Below are positions 34,680 to 43,853 of a stretch of DNA of 64,000 bases, piece after piece. The stretch comes from Gemmatimonadales bacterium UBA2982 (lineage in GTDB: Bacteria > Gemmatimonadota > Gemmatimonadetes > Longimicrobiales > Gaopeijiaceae). Position numbers and translations under genes: made by a program. The notes below the pieces were generated by a model. It saw nothing but the letters and a program-made list of their open reading frames with translations. It searched no databases and was not told where the DNA came from. How positions within the stretch are numbered: the first letter of the stretch is position 1; each line of letters opens with the position of its first letter. The stretch lies in NCBI GenBank assembly GCA_002347035.1, contig DEAM01000020.1, forward strand, positions 37,385 through 101,384, read 5' to 3'.

Positions 34680-36584
34680 CTATCCTCTTTCCGGGACATC
34701 TCTACCATTTTCGTGACGGACAGTCGTACCCTTTCCATCAAGGTAGTTCAAAAGGGGAATCAATCGCTTCCGTGTAACAGGAAGAGCCTCTTTGAAGTCC
34801 GCAGGGCCAAGATTAATCTGACCACTAAGCATCTCCGTTACTCGTTTTTCAGCCGCCTTGATCTCTTCACTCTCAACGTAGATTCCATGAGCGATTTCCT
34901 GGAGGACGCCGACACTCTCAAGTCGCTTGATTAACGACCAGATATCCGGTCTCTCCCGTAGATCCGTTGGTAGCTCTTCTATTGTGGGAGCTGCTAACCC
35001 TCCTGACGAAAATAGCTCCTCCAGTCGGCCTGATACCTCCTCCTGCTCCTGGGACAATGTCGGACGGTGAGATGGATCACGAACGCCGCCGTTCGCCGAC
35101 TCTAAAACCCCTTCCTTTAATAGCTTTACAACAATGGCATCAGCCAGGTCAGAAGGTGCTGACTTGGGCAGAGCAGCCCGAACTAATGCTAAGGGAACAG
35201 AAGTTCGAAGAGGGTCATTTGTATGGCCATTCTGCACGGCTACCCTAATTAAATCCTCAGCCTTTTGGTGTACTGACTGTGCAAATAACTGGCGGGTGGT
35301 GCGTAGCAACGAAGCCTGATCTATTCCGGCTAAGACCGACTCTACTGTTGCCGGCAAAAAGCCCGTTTGCACTGGTAGCGCATCTATATTTGCTCCCTTC
35401 CACCCCCGAAGATCTAAGTACCCCGAGATAGCCGAAAGTGGATCGCCTCCCAACACTGAGAAAAGGGCCTCGCTTGTGGACTGATCGATCTTGTTCCGCT
35501 TAGGAGCTGTCGGTTCCACGACTACTCCACCACCGATTGTCGTAACCGGAGAGTAAGCCCTTAACACGAAACGGTCCTTGCCGCGAACAGCCAGAGGCTG
35601 TTCGAGTCGAAGTTGGACCCACCCTGACTCGCCAGGATTAAGCTGGTCGACCTCTAGGAGACTACAGCGCGCAAGCACTTCAGACGTACCGTGGTGCACG
35701 TGGACACGCTGATTCCTGCAGATGCTCCAGTCTTGATCAACCAATAGCTCAATAAGGGCAGTGATCATCCAGCTGGGCGACCATCCCTCATCCTTAACAA
35801 GAGTCGTTCCACGGACAACCCGCGTCCGGTCCGCTCCCTCACCAGTGATGGCAACGGCTGTCCGATCTCCCGCAACAGCTTCTCCAACGGGTCGGTCGTG
35901 GACCTGAAGTCCTCTTACCCTCGCATTGAGATCCAATGGCAGGATCTTTACACGGTCACCGTCTCTCAGCGTTCCAGTCCAGAGTGTCCCAGTAACGACA
36001 GTGCCGGCTCCCTGGATAGTAAATACTCGGTCCAGTGGCAGCCTGACTAAGTCCACCCCATCGCGGGAGCGCACACGTCCAGCAGCTTCCTTAAGCGCCT
36101 CTATAAGAGGAGCAAGGCCTTTTTCTTCCTTTGCAGATGTTGGAAGTCGGCCTGCAGATCTATATCGAGTTCCTTCAAGAAGAGCTTGAATATCAGCGTC
36201 GACTAATTCAAGCCACTCCTCATCTACCATATCGATTTTAGTGATGGCCACGAGAAGCTCTGGAACATCTAGGAGTTCTATGATTGCTAAGTGCTCTCGA
36301 GTCTGAGGCATCACACCTTCATCCGCCGCTACCACCAATAGCACTATGTCCATGCCAGCAGCTCCGGCCACCATGGCTCTGACAAAAGCCTCATGACCAG
36401 GTACATCTACAACTCCAAAGCGTAAGTCACTGTTGACCGGCAATTCGGCAAAGCCTAGCTCAATCGTGATCCCTCTTTCCTTTTCCTCCTGAAGGCGATC
36501 AGTATCTACCCCGGTTAGTGCTCGGACCAGAGCAGTTTTTCCGTGGTCGATATGCCCAGCGGTTCCAAGAATCAAGCTGGCCAC
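34680..36584 (-). CDS. selB: Selenocysteine-specific translation elongation factor
   Basis: A 634-residue SelB, start GTG 36584. The GTPase domain shows GTAGHIDHGKTALVRALTG, a DVPGHEAFVRAM G3 motif and TKIDMVD G4 motif. Domains II and III follow (KILPLDLNARVRGLQVHDRPVGEAVAG), then winged-helix repeats that bind SECIS RNA in the C-terminal 250 residues (final helix-turn patterns with RKRLIPLLNYLDGKGTTVRHENGR). It delivers Sec-tRNA to in-frame UGA. The GTG overlaps the recO stop by one base (TAGTG). tRNA-Sec lies 17 kb away at 17154; selA and selD are not in this window. Confidence 0.95.
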   Translation of the reverse strand: MASLILGTAGHIDHGKTALVRALTGVDTDRLQEEKERGITIELGFAELPVNSDLRFGVVDVPGHEAFVRAMVAGAAGMDIVLLVVAADEGVMPQTREHLAIIELLDVPELLVAITKIDMVDEEWLELVDADIQALLEGTRYRSAGRLPTSAKEEKGLAPLIEALKEAAGRVRSRDGVDLVRLPLDRVFTIQGAGTVVTGTLWTGTLRDGDRVKILPLDLNARVRGLQVHDRPVGEAVAGDRTAVAITGEGADRTRVVRGTTLVKDEGWSPSWMITALIELLVDQDWSICRNQRVHVHHGTSEVLARCSLLEVDQLNPGESGWVQLRLEQPLAVRGKDRFVLRAYSPVTTIGGGVVVEPTAPKRNKIDQSTSEALFSVLGGDPLSAISGYLDLRGWKGANIDALPVQTGFLPATVESVLAGIDQASLLRTTRQLFAQSVHQKAEDLIRVAVQNGHTNDPLRTSVPLALVRAALPKSAPSDLADAIVVKLLKEGVLESANGGVRDPSHRPTLSQEQEEVSGRLEELFSSGGLAAPTIEELPTDLRERPDIWSLIKRLESVGVLQEIAHGIYVESEEIKAAEKRVTEMLSGQINLGPADFKEALPVTRKRLIPLLNYLDGKGTTVRHENGRDVPERG

Positions 36585-37342
36585 TATGGTGCGTTGGGAT
36601 GTTCTGAAAGAACTTGACTAAGAAATTGCAAAGATTTCAGTGGCTTAAGAGCCACATGGTATGTCACAAAATCCGACACAAGCGCAAAGTGCTGCTTGTC
36701 GTATTTCAGGCCCGTAGGCAAACCACCTGCTGCAAGTTCCCGCACCTGATCCCGAGCTTTGGGGCCGATACGAGGCCCAGTGGATTCTTGCGCACATGAT
36801 GGACAGCACACTCCTCCAGCTGGCAAATCGAAACAACCGATGACCTTTTCTCCGAGCGTCTTGCTGCAGTTGATACAGGAGTCGACCTGAGGAGCAAATC
36901 CTAGACCCCCAACAATCGTCCACAGGCCCGAGAGCACTGCAGCTGATAATTGGTCACTAGCTACAGACTCAAGCCGGTCAAGCGCGTCTTCAAAGGCCTT
37001 GAATAACTCTGGTTGTGAGCTCTGCTCTGCGTGGGAAAGGATCAGCTCAGCGCCAGCTGACGCACCCGCGAAGCGGAGCATATCCCTTCCTAAGCCATCC
37101 CGGAGCTGCCTGCATGAAAACTCCTTCATAGTGTGTAGGTCACGATATGGCTTCACGTATATGTATAGGGCTCCTGATGCGAAGCTTGTTAGTACAGTGG
37201 CACCTTTTCCGATCTTCCCACGGACACCATGAGCGATTGCGCTAAGTATTCCATAGTCTTTCGTGTAGAACCGAAGAATCTGGCTCGAATCACGGTAGTC
37301 ATGTGCACGCAAAAGAACGGCTTCTGTGTTGACCAGAGCCAC
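36584..37342 (-). CDS. recO: DNA repair protein RecO
   Basis: A 252-residue RecO. An N-terminal OB-fold (LVNTEAVLLRAHDYRDSSQILRFYTKDYGILSAIAHGVRG) and a C-terminal zinc module with CINCSK (near residue 160) and CCPSCAQ (near 184) are visible. RecO helps RecR load RecA on SSB-coated single strands in the RecFOR pathway. It is translationally coupled to selB by a one-base overlap of stop and GTG start, an unusual pairing for a repair gene. Confidence 0.92.
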   Translation of the reverse strand: MALVNTEAVLLRAHDYRDSSQILRFYTKDYGILSAIAHGVRGKIGKGATVLTSFASGALYIYVKPYRDLHTMKEFSCRQLRDGLGRDMLRFAGASAGAELILSHAEQSSQPELFKAFEDALDRLESVASDQLSAAVLSGLWTIVGGLGFAPQVDSCINCSKTLGEKVIGCFDLPAGGVCCPSCAQESTGPRIGPKARDQVRELAAGGLPTGLKYDKQHFALVSDFVTYHVALKPLKSLQFLSQVLSEHPNAP

Positions 37343-37343
37343 T

Positions 37344-38465
37344 TCAGTCCTCAGAGCGAAGAATCTGCATCAGTTCCGCCCGCCGTTTTCGATAGCGCCG
37401 AGCAGCGTGTTTTGTGGCAGTTCCAGCCCTCTCAAATTCTTCATCCAAGTGTGCCAACTGTAGTAGGATGGCCCTACGATCGCGGACAGCCCTAACCGAC
37501 TTAGCAGCAGAGCCCCGGAAAGCAATGAGGCCACTCACAGCTAATACTACGGCAAGGACTACTGCAATCCACTCGACTGGCGGCGGAGGTATCTCCTCAC
37601 CAAGGACAACCCCTAAAACGGGGCGGGAATAATTCTCTCCTGCGTACCTGCGATAGCTTTCACCGGGGTCTAGTTCAACGCTTGCTGTCTGCTGAAGGCC
37701 GTCGACTTCGAGTGGTGGTGCCGGCTCTCTGATGAGTAAATCAAACACTTCTGTTTCTCCGGGAGTTGGCACGGAGATCTCAGGAAGGTCGAGCACGTAC
37801 CGGACTATGAAGAGTCTCTCGCCTGGTGGTAGAGCAGCTCGCACGACAAGGGAGCCTTCTTCGAATGAGACCACATCTTCCGACATCTCACCTTCAGCCG
37901 TCGAAACGTCTTGTGCGCCCTCAGCTAGTGGGTAGCTCCATGTATACCCACCCTCACGAGGTACCACGGTGCGATCACGGTCATTTCTGATCTGGAATAG
38001 GTCGGTGACTCGCCAAGACTCACCAACTTGTTCAAGAAAGATGTTCCGAGCATCAAGCGTGACTGGCACCCCCTCCATAGGAGCCAGAAGCGTATCGTAC
38101 GCCTGAATCTGGTAGAGCGAGTCGAGCTGAATTGCAGAGGTTATGGGGGGACCAAAGTACATAACTCCAGCGCGGCGTACCGAGGCAAAATAAAACTCGC
38201 CTGAAGCAGGGTCGGGAGTCCTGGGTAGCTGAAGCGAAAAGGCTCCTTCGTTGTCTACGGCAGTCGAGTCAAGTTCACCCTGGGTAAGGTCACTCAAAAC
38301 ATGAAGCACCACGGTTCCTAAGGTGAGAACCGAATCACCTAGAAGAACCTGACCGTTTAAAACGGGCGGCGTGCCAACCTCCACCTGGGAGGCAACATCC
38401 TTGGCATGGCAGGCCAACAATCCGAGCAGGAGAGTGGCCACAGGCCACGAGAATGATTGCCGCAC
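37344..38465 (-). CDS. Membrane-anchored protein of unknown function with Ig-like exterior
   Basis: About 373 residues from GTG 38465, the first start that does not overlap the upstream gene. A hydrophobic segment ending in LLACH suggests a signal or lipobox. The exterior looks like beta-sandwich repeats. A single membrane helix follows near residue 325 (VEWIAVVLAVVLAVSGLIAF), then a basic, coiled-coil-like cytoplasmic tail. I do not recognise a family. It lies one base after the bifunctional-nuclease-family gene and one base before recO, so it is probably in the same operon. Confidence 0.5.
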   Translation of the reverse strand: MRQSFSWPVATLLLGLLACHAKDVASQVEVGTPPVLNGQVLLGDSVLTLGTVVLHVLSDLTQGELDSTAVDNEGAFSLQLPRTPDPASGEFYFASVRRAGVMYFGPPITSAIQLDSLYQIQAYDTLLAPMEGVPVTLDARNIFLEQVGESWRVTDLFQIRNDRDRTVVPREGGYTWSYPLAEGAQDVSTAEGEMSEDVVSFEEGSLVVRAALPPGERLFIVRYVLDLPEISVPTPGETEVFDLLIREPAPPLEVDGLQQTASVELDPGESYRRYAGENYSRPVLGVVLGEEIPPPPVEWIAVVLAVVLAVSGLIAFRGSAAKSVRAVRDRRAILLQLAHLDEEFERAGTATKHAARRYRKRRAELMQILRSED

Positions 38466-38466
38466 G

Positions 38467-39006
38467 CTAGGGTAGATCGAAGCGACCAAAGTCCTCCGGA
38501 TCCAGCTTTCGAAGGTGCTCCTTGAGCTCTTCCGGGCCCATCCCTTCTTCCCGCTCTGGCCCCCTGGGGACATCAAAGCTCAAATCGGCGGCTGCTTCTT
38601 CATCGGCAATCTCTATCGTCGCTTCCTCGAGAAGGTCGTCCTGGGCGAAGATCTGAGCCTGCACTCTGAGAGCGACCGCTATGGAATCAGAGGGCCGAGC
38701 ATCTAAAGAAAGGATCTCTCCATTACGCCGAACGATCAGCTCGGCGTAGTAGGTACTTGCTTCAACCTTGCTGATGATCACTTTCTGAAGCGCTCCCCCT
38801 AACCCACGGAGCACCGAACATAGAAGGTCATGAGTAAGCGGTCGCGAAAACTCCATGTCAGCAAGTTGCATCGCGATCGCGCTCGCCTCACCAGGTCCAA
38901 TCCAGATCGGAATAACACGCTCACCCTCAAGCTCCTGTAGGATCACTACAGGAGTGTTGGTTGAGCGATCGATTGCCAGGCTCTGAACCTTCACCTCTAC
39001 TAGCAC
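38467..39006 (-). CDS. Bifunctional nuclease (DUF151) family protein
   Basis: A 179-residue protein. GTG 39006 follows GGAGG by ten bases; a TTG at 39072 is also possible. The DUF151/BFN pattern covers residues 3-130: VQSLAIDRSTNTPVVILQE, then IPIWIGPGEASAIAMQLADME, RPLTHDLLCSVLRGL and LDARPSDSIAVALRVQAQIF. BFN homologues in plants and mycobacteria have DNase/RNase activity, but the biological role is unclear. An acidic tail with REEGMGPEELKEHLRKLDPEDFGRF ends the protein. Confidence 0.85.
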   Translation of the reverse strand: MLVEVKVQSLAIDRSTNTPVVILQELEGERVIPIWIGPGEASAIAMQLADMEFSRPLTHDLLCSVLRGLGGALQKVIISKVEASTYYAELIVRRNGEILSLDARPSDSIAVALRVQAQIFAQDDLLEEATIEIADEEAAADLSFDVPRGPEREEGMGPEELKEHLRKLDPEDFGRFDLP

Positions 39007-39135
39007 GTGGGGAGAGCCTCCAGGGCGAGTAACGTCGCAAGAAGAGAGATCACGCTGAGTTTCTCCCAACAATACTCCAAAGCGTACTAGGGGTTCTCTC
39101 GGCGTGCCTAGATAAAATTTATACCCTTAGACTAA

Positions 39136-40320
39136 TTAGGTGCCGAGTGCCGTTTTGAGGTCATCCACCCTATCCGTGATCTCCCAAGGAAAGAAGCATA
39201 CTTCTTCGGTTCCGCTGATATTGGGCAACCGCATCTCTGGCTTACGTCCGAAGTGTCCATATGCAGCGGTCGGGGTATAAATGGGATTTCGCAAGCCAAG
39301 TTCCTCTATAATAGCAGCCGGACGGAAGTCAAAAACCTCTCTGACTGCAGCTACAAGCTCAGGTTCTGACACCGTGCCTGTATCAAACGTCTGCACGTGC
39401 ACCGAAACTGGCTCTGCAACACCGATCGCGTAGGCAAGCTGGATTTCGCAACGTCTCGCTAGACCTGCAGCTACTACGTTCTTCGCTGCCCACCGGGCAC
39501 CATACGACGCGGACCGATCAACCTTAGTAGGGTCCTTACCAGAGAATGCTCCTCCTCCATGCCTACCAACTCCGCCGTATGTATCAACAATAATCTTCCG
39601 GCCGGTCAGGCCAGTATCCCCATGGGGCCCACCAATGACGAACCTGCCGGTTGGATTAATATGGAGGATGCACTCGTCCTCGTTATATACCTCTGTGGAT
39701 AAAGCAGGCTTAATCACCTTCTCGGCTATGGCTTCGCGAAGGTCAGATTCGCGAACGTCCGGGTCATGTTGAGTGCTCACAACCACGGTATGGATTTTGA
39801 CTAGCTCATCATTCTCGAACTCGACTGTCACCTGAGACTTTCCATCGGGCCGAATCCAAGGCAACTCACCACTTCGGCGGACCTCTGCCAATCGATTAGT
39901 GATCGCATGAGCAAAGTGAATCGTCGCAGGCATGAGTGTTGGCGTCTCATCAGAGGCATAGCCAAACATCATCCCCTGATCCCCTGCTCCACCAGTATCT
40001 ACACCCATTGCAATATCGGGCGACTGTCGGTCGATATTTGTGAGAACTGCGCAAGTCTTTGCATCAATGCCCATCGCCGGATCTGTATATCCAATCTCCT
40101 CAAGAGTCTTCCGAACGACCTCCGGAACATGGACGTAGCAGTCGGTAGATACCTCTCCGGCAACAAAAGCAAGACCCGTAGTCACAAGGGTCTCGCAAGC
40201 AACCCTCGACAAAGGGTCCTGTGCTAAAAGGTGGTCTAAGACAGCATCAGAAATCTGATCAGAAATCTTGTCCGGATGACCCTCTGTGACCGACTCGGAG
40301 GTGAAAAGTGTTCTGCTCAA
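39136..40320 (-). CDS. metK: S-adenosylmethionine synthetase
   Basis: A 394-residue MetK. The start is TTG 40320, with GGAG eight bases before it; an upstream TTG at 40377 is less likely. Motifs: SESVTEGHPDKISDQISDAV at the N-terminus (ATP and metal), GAGDQGMMFGYA near residue 105, and GGAFSGKDPTKVDRSASYGARWAA near 255. It makes S-adenosylmethionine from Met and ATP in the cytoplasm. Upstream lies the EI gene of the PTS with a 57-base gap. No SAM riboswitch is visible in that gap. Confidence 0.95.
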   Translation of the reverse strand: MSRTLFTSESVTEGHPDKISDQISDAVLDHLLAQDPLSRVACETLVTTGLAFVAGEVSTDCYVHVPEVVRKTLEEIGYTDPAMGIDAKTCAVLTNIDRQSPDIAMGVDTGGAGDQGMMFGYASDETPTLMPATIHFAHAITNRLAEVRRSGELPWIRPDGKSQVTVEFENDELVKIHTVVVSTQHDPDVRESDLREAIAEKVIKPALSTEVYNEDECILHINPTGRFVIGGPHGDTGLTGRKIIVDTYGGVGRHGGGAFSGKDPTKVDRSASYGARWAAKNVVAAGLARRCEIQLAYAIGVAEPVSVHVQTFDTGTVSEPELVAAVREVFDFRPAAIIEELGLRNPIYTPTAAYGHFGRKPEMRLPNISGTEEVCFFPWEITDRVDDLKTALGT

Positions 40321-40377
40321 TAGATTATCTCCAGGATAAGAACGCGGACCAGAGCTGTGCCGGGAAACGCTACCCAA

Positions 40378-42156
40378 TCACCTGGGGCCCGACAAGCTCC
40401 ACCGACCAGCAAAGGCTGTGAGGTCAATTGAATTGCCGATACCACTGACTAAGCACTCGGTGACGTCTCTGCTAGTATCCGCCGCCAAAGCTTTCTGAGC
40501 TGCATGCCGAGCATCTTCAATCCGCACTTCGCGCACCATCTTCTTGATCTCTGGAAGTGATGGCCAGGACATTGATAGAACCGTGATATCCAATCCGAGC
40601 AATAGAAATGCCGCAAGGGGATCGGATGCCATTTCACCGCAAACACTTACCTCGATGCCCGCGGCATGGCTAGCTCTTGCTACCTGGTGGAGCTGACGGA
40701 CTACTGCCGGATGGAAAGGATTATAAAGCTTAGCTAACCGTGTACTGGTTCGATCAACGGCAAGTGTGTATTGCACAAGGTCATTCGTTCCGATTGAAAA
40801 AAAGTCGCAATATCTGGCCAGCTCAGCTGCATCCAATGCAGCAGCTGGCGTTTCGATCATAACACCGAGTTTGTAGCCTGCATTATAGGGTATGCCCTCA
40901 TCCGCCAACCTCTTAGCCTCCTCATCTAGTAGACCTCTGACCTGGATGACCTCCTCCACATTGTTCACGAGTGGCAACATCATGCGCACGTCACCGTGAG
41001 CTGTTGCCCTCAGGAGGGCTCGAAGCTGAGTCCGGAAAAGCTCTGGCTCATCAAGTAAGACACGAATAGCTCGCCAACCCAAGAAAGGATTTTCCTCCTG
41101 TGGCATATGGAGAAACATCGGAAACTTGTCTCCGCCTAGATCAAATGTGCGAATGAAGACCGCTCCTGATGGAAAAGCCTCAGCGACCCCCTTGTATGCG
41201 CTGTACTGCTCTTCTTCCCCTGGCATCGTGCCACGACCTACGACCAAGAACTCAGTTCGGAAAAGCCCAACGCCTTCAGCTCCATGTTTCCTCGCCTGAT
41301 TAGCTTCATCCGGCATATCCAGGTTAGCACGCAGCTCTACGTATTGACCGTCCTTTGTCACCGACTCTAGCGATGCAATAGTGTTGATCTCTGATTCCCA
41401 GCTTGTGAGCCGGTGTTGTCTGGATGCGAAACTTTCTAACTCACTAGGGCCGGGATCGAGTACCACACGACCAATACGTCCATCAATAATGGATGACTGA
41501 CCTTCTTTCGATCTCTTCGTGATGTCTCCAAGGCCAACCACAGCCGGGATCTCTAGAGAACGAGCGAGAATCGCCCAGTGAGAAGTCCGGGTACCTTGAT
41601 CAGTAGCGATGCCAGCTACGCTGGTTGGGTCTAAATGCACTGTAAGACTGGGGGTTAGATCCGCCGCCACTACAATGACAGGCTCATCGATACCGGCGAG
41701 GTCAGTGGGATCATGGTGACCGAGCAGGTGATGGAGAACGCGCACGACCAAATCTTCCAGGTCGTTCAAGCGATCGAGTACCATTGGGTGTGACGTGCGA
41801 CTCCAAAGATCTCTGAGTTCAAGCATCCTCCATTCAAACGCACGCTCTGCGCTAAGTCGGTTTTCTCTCACATACCGGACGGTTCCTTCGACAACCTCCG
41901 CATCCTCAAGCATCATTATCTGTGGGTCAAATATGCGCGCCTCAACCAGACCCAGACGCTCTGCCGTCCGAACCTTCAACTCTTGGAGCCTCTGTGTCGC
42001 CCACAAACGCGCCTCATGGAATCGTTCGATCTCTTGCTGTACTAAGTCTTCTGAAATAGTGATATGGGGTACAATGGGAAGGCCCCACTCCAAGTGGAAG
42101 ACTGGTCCAGAAGCAATGCCCTCCGATGCAGGCCATCCGTCAAGAATAATGGCCAA
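40378..42156 (-). CDS. ptsI: PTS enzyme I (PEP-protein phosphotransferase)
   Basis: A 592-residue EI. TTG 42156 is chosen because AGGAGGG lies eight bases upstream. The phosphohistidine loop is GTRTSHWAIL (His193). The PEP-binding region includes GVGLFRTEFLVVGR, IRTFDLGGDKFP, GYKLGVMIETPAA and FFSIGTNDLVQYTLAVDR. EI takes phosphate from PEP and gives it to HPr, whose gene is immediately upstream. The HPr stop and this TTG are four bases apart. Confidence 0.95.
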   Translation of the reverse strand: MAIILDGWPASEGIASGPVFHLEWGLPIVPHITISEDLVQQEIERFHEARLWATQRLQELKVRTAERLGLVEARIFDPQIMMLEDAEVVEGTVRYVRENRLSAERAFEWRMLELRDLWSRTSHPMVLDRLNDLEDLVVRVLHHLLGHHDPTDLAGIDEPVIVVAADLTPSLTVHLDPTSVAGIATDQGTRTSHWAILARSLEIPAVVGLGDITKRSKEGQSSIIDGRIGRVVLDPGPSELESFASRQHRLTSWESEINTIASLESVTKDGQYVELRANLDMPDEANQARKHGAEGVGLFRTEFLVVGRGTMPGEEEQYSAYKGVAEAFPSGAVFIRTFDLGGDKFPMFLHMPQEENPFLGWRAIRVLLDEPELFRTQLRALLRATAHGDVRMMLPLVNNVEEVIQVRGLLDEEAKRLADEGIPYNAGYKLGVMIETPAAALDAAELARYCDFFSIGTNDLVQYTLAVDRTSTRLAKLYNPFHPAVVRQLHQVARASHAAGIEVSVCGEMASDPLAAFLLLGLDITVLSMSWPSLPEIKKMVREVRIEDARHAAQKALAADTSRDVTECLVSGIGNSIDLTAFAGRWSLSGPR

Positions 42157-42160
42157 TGGG

Positions 42161-42448
42161 TTAACCCTCCTGTTCTTCAAGGCCTTGCCCTAGCAGGTCA
42201 GCTAGGGCGCCAAGCGCTTCCTCTGCATCAGGTCCTTCCGCACAAATCTTTATGCGGCTACCAAATTCGGCGGCAAGCATCAACACACCCATAATGCTTT
42301 TCCCGTTCACTACAAGGTCGTCCTTCTCAATGCGGATAGTGCAAGTGAAGGTTTCGGCTAACCTTACGAACTGAGCAGCCGGTCGCGCATGTAACCCAGC
42401 CCGATTCACAATTTCTACTTCGCGAGCCAACGACAGGATACGACTCAT
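42161..42448 (-). CDS. ptsH: HPr phosphocarrier protein
   Basis: A 95-residue HPr from ATG 42448, which overlaps the EIID stop (ATGA); a longer frame upstream lies within the EIID gene and is not real. Phosphorylated His is H20 (NRAGLHARPAAQF). The regulatory Ser is S51 in GKSIMGVL, the substrate of HPr kinase, whose gene is in the same operon. Length is close to the usual 85-90. Confidence 0.95.
   Translation of the reverse strand: MSRILSLAREVEIVNRAGLHARPAAQFVRLAETFTCTIRIEKDDLVVNGKSIMGVLMLAAEFGSRIKICAEGPDAEEALGALADLLGQGLEEQEG
42165..42171 (-). promoter_or_regulatory. Ribosome-binding site that fixes the ptsI TTG start
   Basis: AGGAGGG on the minus strand, within the end of the HPr coding region, eight bases before TTG 42156. 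Confidence 0.6.
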
Positions 42449-43197
42449 CGCAAGAGCCCCCAGGTGGTCAGCAGAACAATAGAAACAACTAAAGTCGTAG
42501 CAGCCGGTCGCCAAGCGTAGTGTCCTGCAAGCAGGCCAACTGCAAATCCTGCTACCGAAAGAAGGCCCCACAGCAAGCCAGCTGAAGCAAGACCGCCTTC
42601 AGCACCTAGTAGGACGCCAACTAGGAGTCCCAAAAATAGGACAGCCACTCTCCTAAGGCGGGCGGTCAGACCACTAAGATCCACTACTTTTAGCTTACGA
42701 CCAACATCACGACCCTCAGAATACCCTACCCGAAAGCCCCAAATACGGAGACCTAAGTGACCCGCGTTGAAAACAAGCAGGAAAACCAACGCCGACCACG
42801 ATCCTGGAAGTCCAAGCCAGTAAATAGCCAAAGCCAAGACAGAAATACCAGGAAGCCACGTTGCCCAAACGAGAGAGTCTCCCAAGCTCCCAAGCGGCCC
42901 TCGCACTGCGGTCTTAAAACTGCGAACCGTTTCAGCCCCTGCACCGTCGGCCTCTAATCGGAGAGAAGCACCTAGAGCAATTCCAGTAAGGTATGGGTGT
43001 GCATTGAAGTGTTCACTATGTCGCTCCAATGGCTCTTCTAGCTTGTCCTCATCGTCTTGGTATAGGCTCCTTAGTCCAGGTAGCATAGCAAATGCAAAGC
43101 CCGAGCCAAGCATCGTGTGGTAATTCCACGACCCTTGTACCAAAAAAGAGCGCATGAAGACCGCAGTCAGAGCACCGGACTTAATTCTCGTCCTCAT
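42445..43197 (-). CDS. PTS EIID component, mannose/fructose/sorbose family
   Basis: A 250-residue EIID. The opening has the family mark (RSFLVQGSWNYHTMLGSGFAFAMLP) and the middle has an H-SEHFNAHPYLTGIALGASLRLE segment. Hydrophobic helices follow near residues 110-135 and 175-225. EIIC and EIID form the membrane channel of mannose-family permeases. Start overlaps the EIIC stop (ATGA). It is about 20 residues shorter than E. coli ManZ. Confidence 0.9.
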   Translation of the reverse strand: MRTRIKSGALTAVFMRSFLVQGSWNYHTMLGSGFAFAMLPGLRSLYQDDEDKLEEPLERHSEHFNAHPYLTGIALGASLRLEADGAGAETVRSFKTAVRGPLGSLGDSLVWATWLPGISVLALAIYWLGLPGSWSALVFLLVFNAGHLGLRIWGFRVGYSEGRDVGRKLKVVDLSGLTARLRRVAVLFLGLLVGVLLGAEGGLASAGLLWGLLSVAGFAVGLLAGHYAWRPAATTLVVSIVLLTTWGLLR

Positions 43198-43853
43198 AGA
43201 ACTCGTGATCCTATGATCCCTAACGCCATGCCCACCACGAACAGTGTCCGGCGCTGCCGGAAGCCTCCGAGGTCCCTTAGGAAGATACCCGCTGATACGG
43301 AACCCCCTACAAGGAGGAGACCAATTGAGCTGGGTACCTCAAGTGGCCAACTAGCGCTTAGTGCTTGTAGGCCTACCCTCCCCAGCACTACCCCTGATAC
43401 GGTGACTAGACATCCTCGAAAAAAGTCTAATGCAATCGCACTAAGGTGCCTTCTTACAACCCAGCTAACTCCGGAGACAGTATCTCTACGCTCCTCTACG
43501 ATTTTCGAATTAGCCTGCCTAAGTAGTGTAACCGATACGCCGCCAAGCTGACCCCAAACCAAGCCGAGTCCGATAGCTAGGGGAAGTACTCCAGAGCCTG
43601 TCACACCAGCAGAGGAAGCCACAGCGACAACGGTTGCAGTAGCTCCTTCAGGAAATTGAGAGCCTCCGGCAGGGAATGAAACCAGAAGATATAGCTCAAG
43701 GATGGCTCCGATCGTAGCACCCAGTAGAGGCTGGTCTACCACTACTCCGGCCAAAACCCCAACCACAAGCGGCCGTGATATCATGAACTGGCCCACCGAC
43801 GTGGCGTCCAGGGCCAATAGGCCACCTAGAACACCTATCAGGAATATTTCCAT
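43194..43853 (-). CDS. PTS EIIC component, mannose/fructose/sorbose family
   Basis: A 219-residue, largely hydrophobic protein. The family pattern is visible at the start (GVLGGLLALDATSVGQFMISRPLVVGVLAGVV) and in the GATIGAILELYLL segment. It forms the sugar path with EIID. It is slightly shorter than typical EIIC (about 240-260). It overlaps the EIIB stop by 16 bases. Confidence 0.88.
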   Translation of the reverse strand: MEIFLIGVLGGLLALDATSVGQFMISRPLVVGVLAGVVVDQPLLGATIGAILELYLLVSFPAGGSQFPEGATATVVAVASSAGVTGSGVLPLAIGLGLVWGQLGGVSVTLLRQANSKIVEERRDTVSGVSWVVRRHLSAIALDFFRGCLVTVSGVVLGRVGLQALSASWPLEVPSSIGLLLVGGSVSAGIFLRDLGGFRQRRTLFVVGMALGIIGSRVL

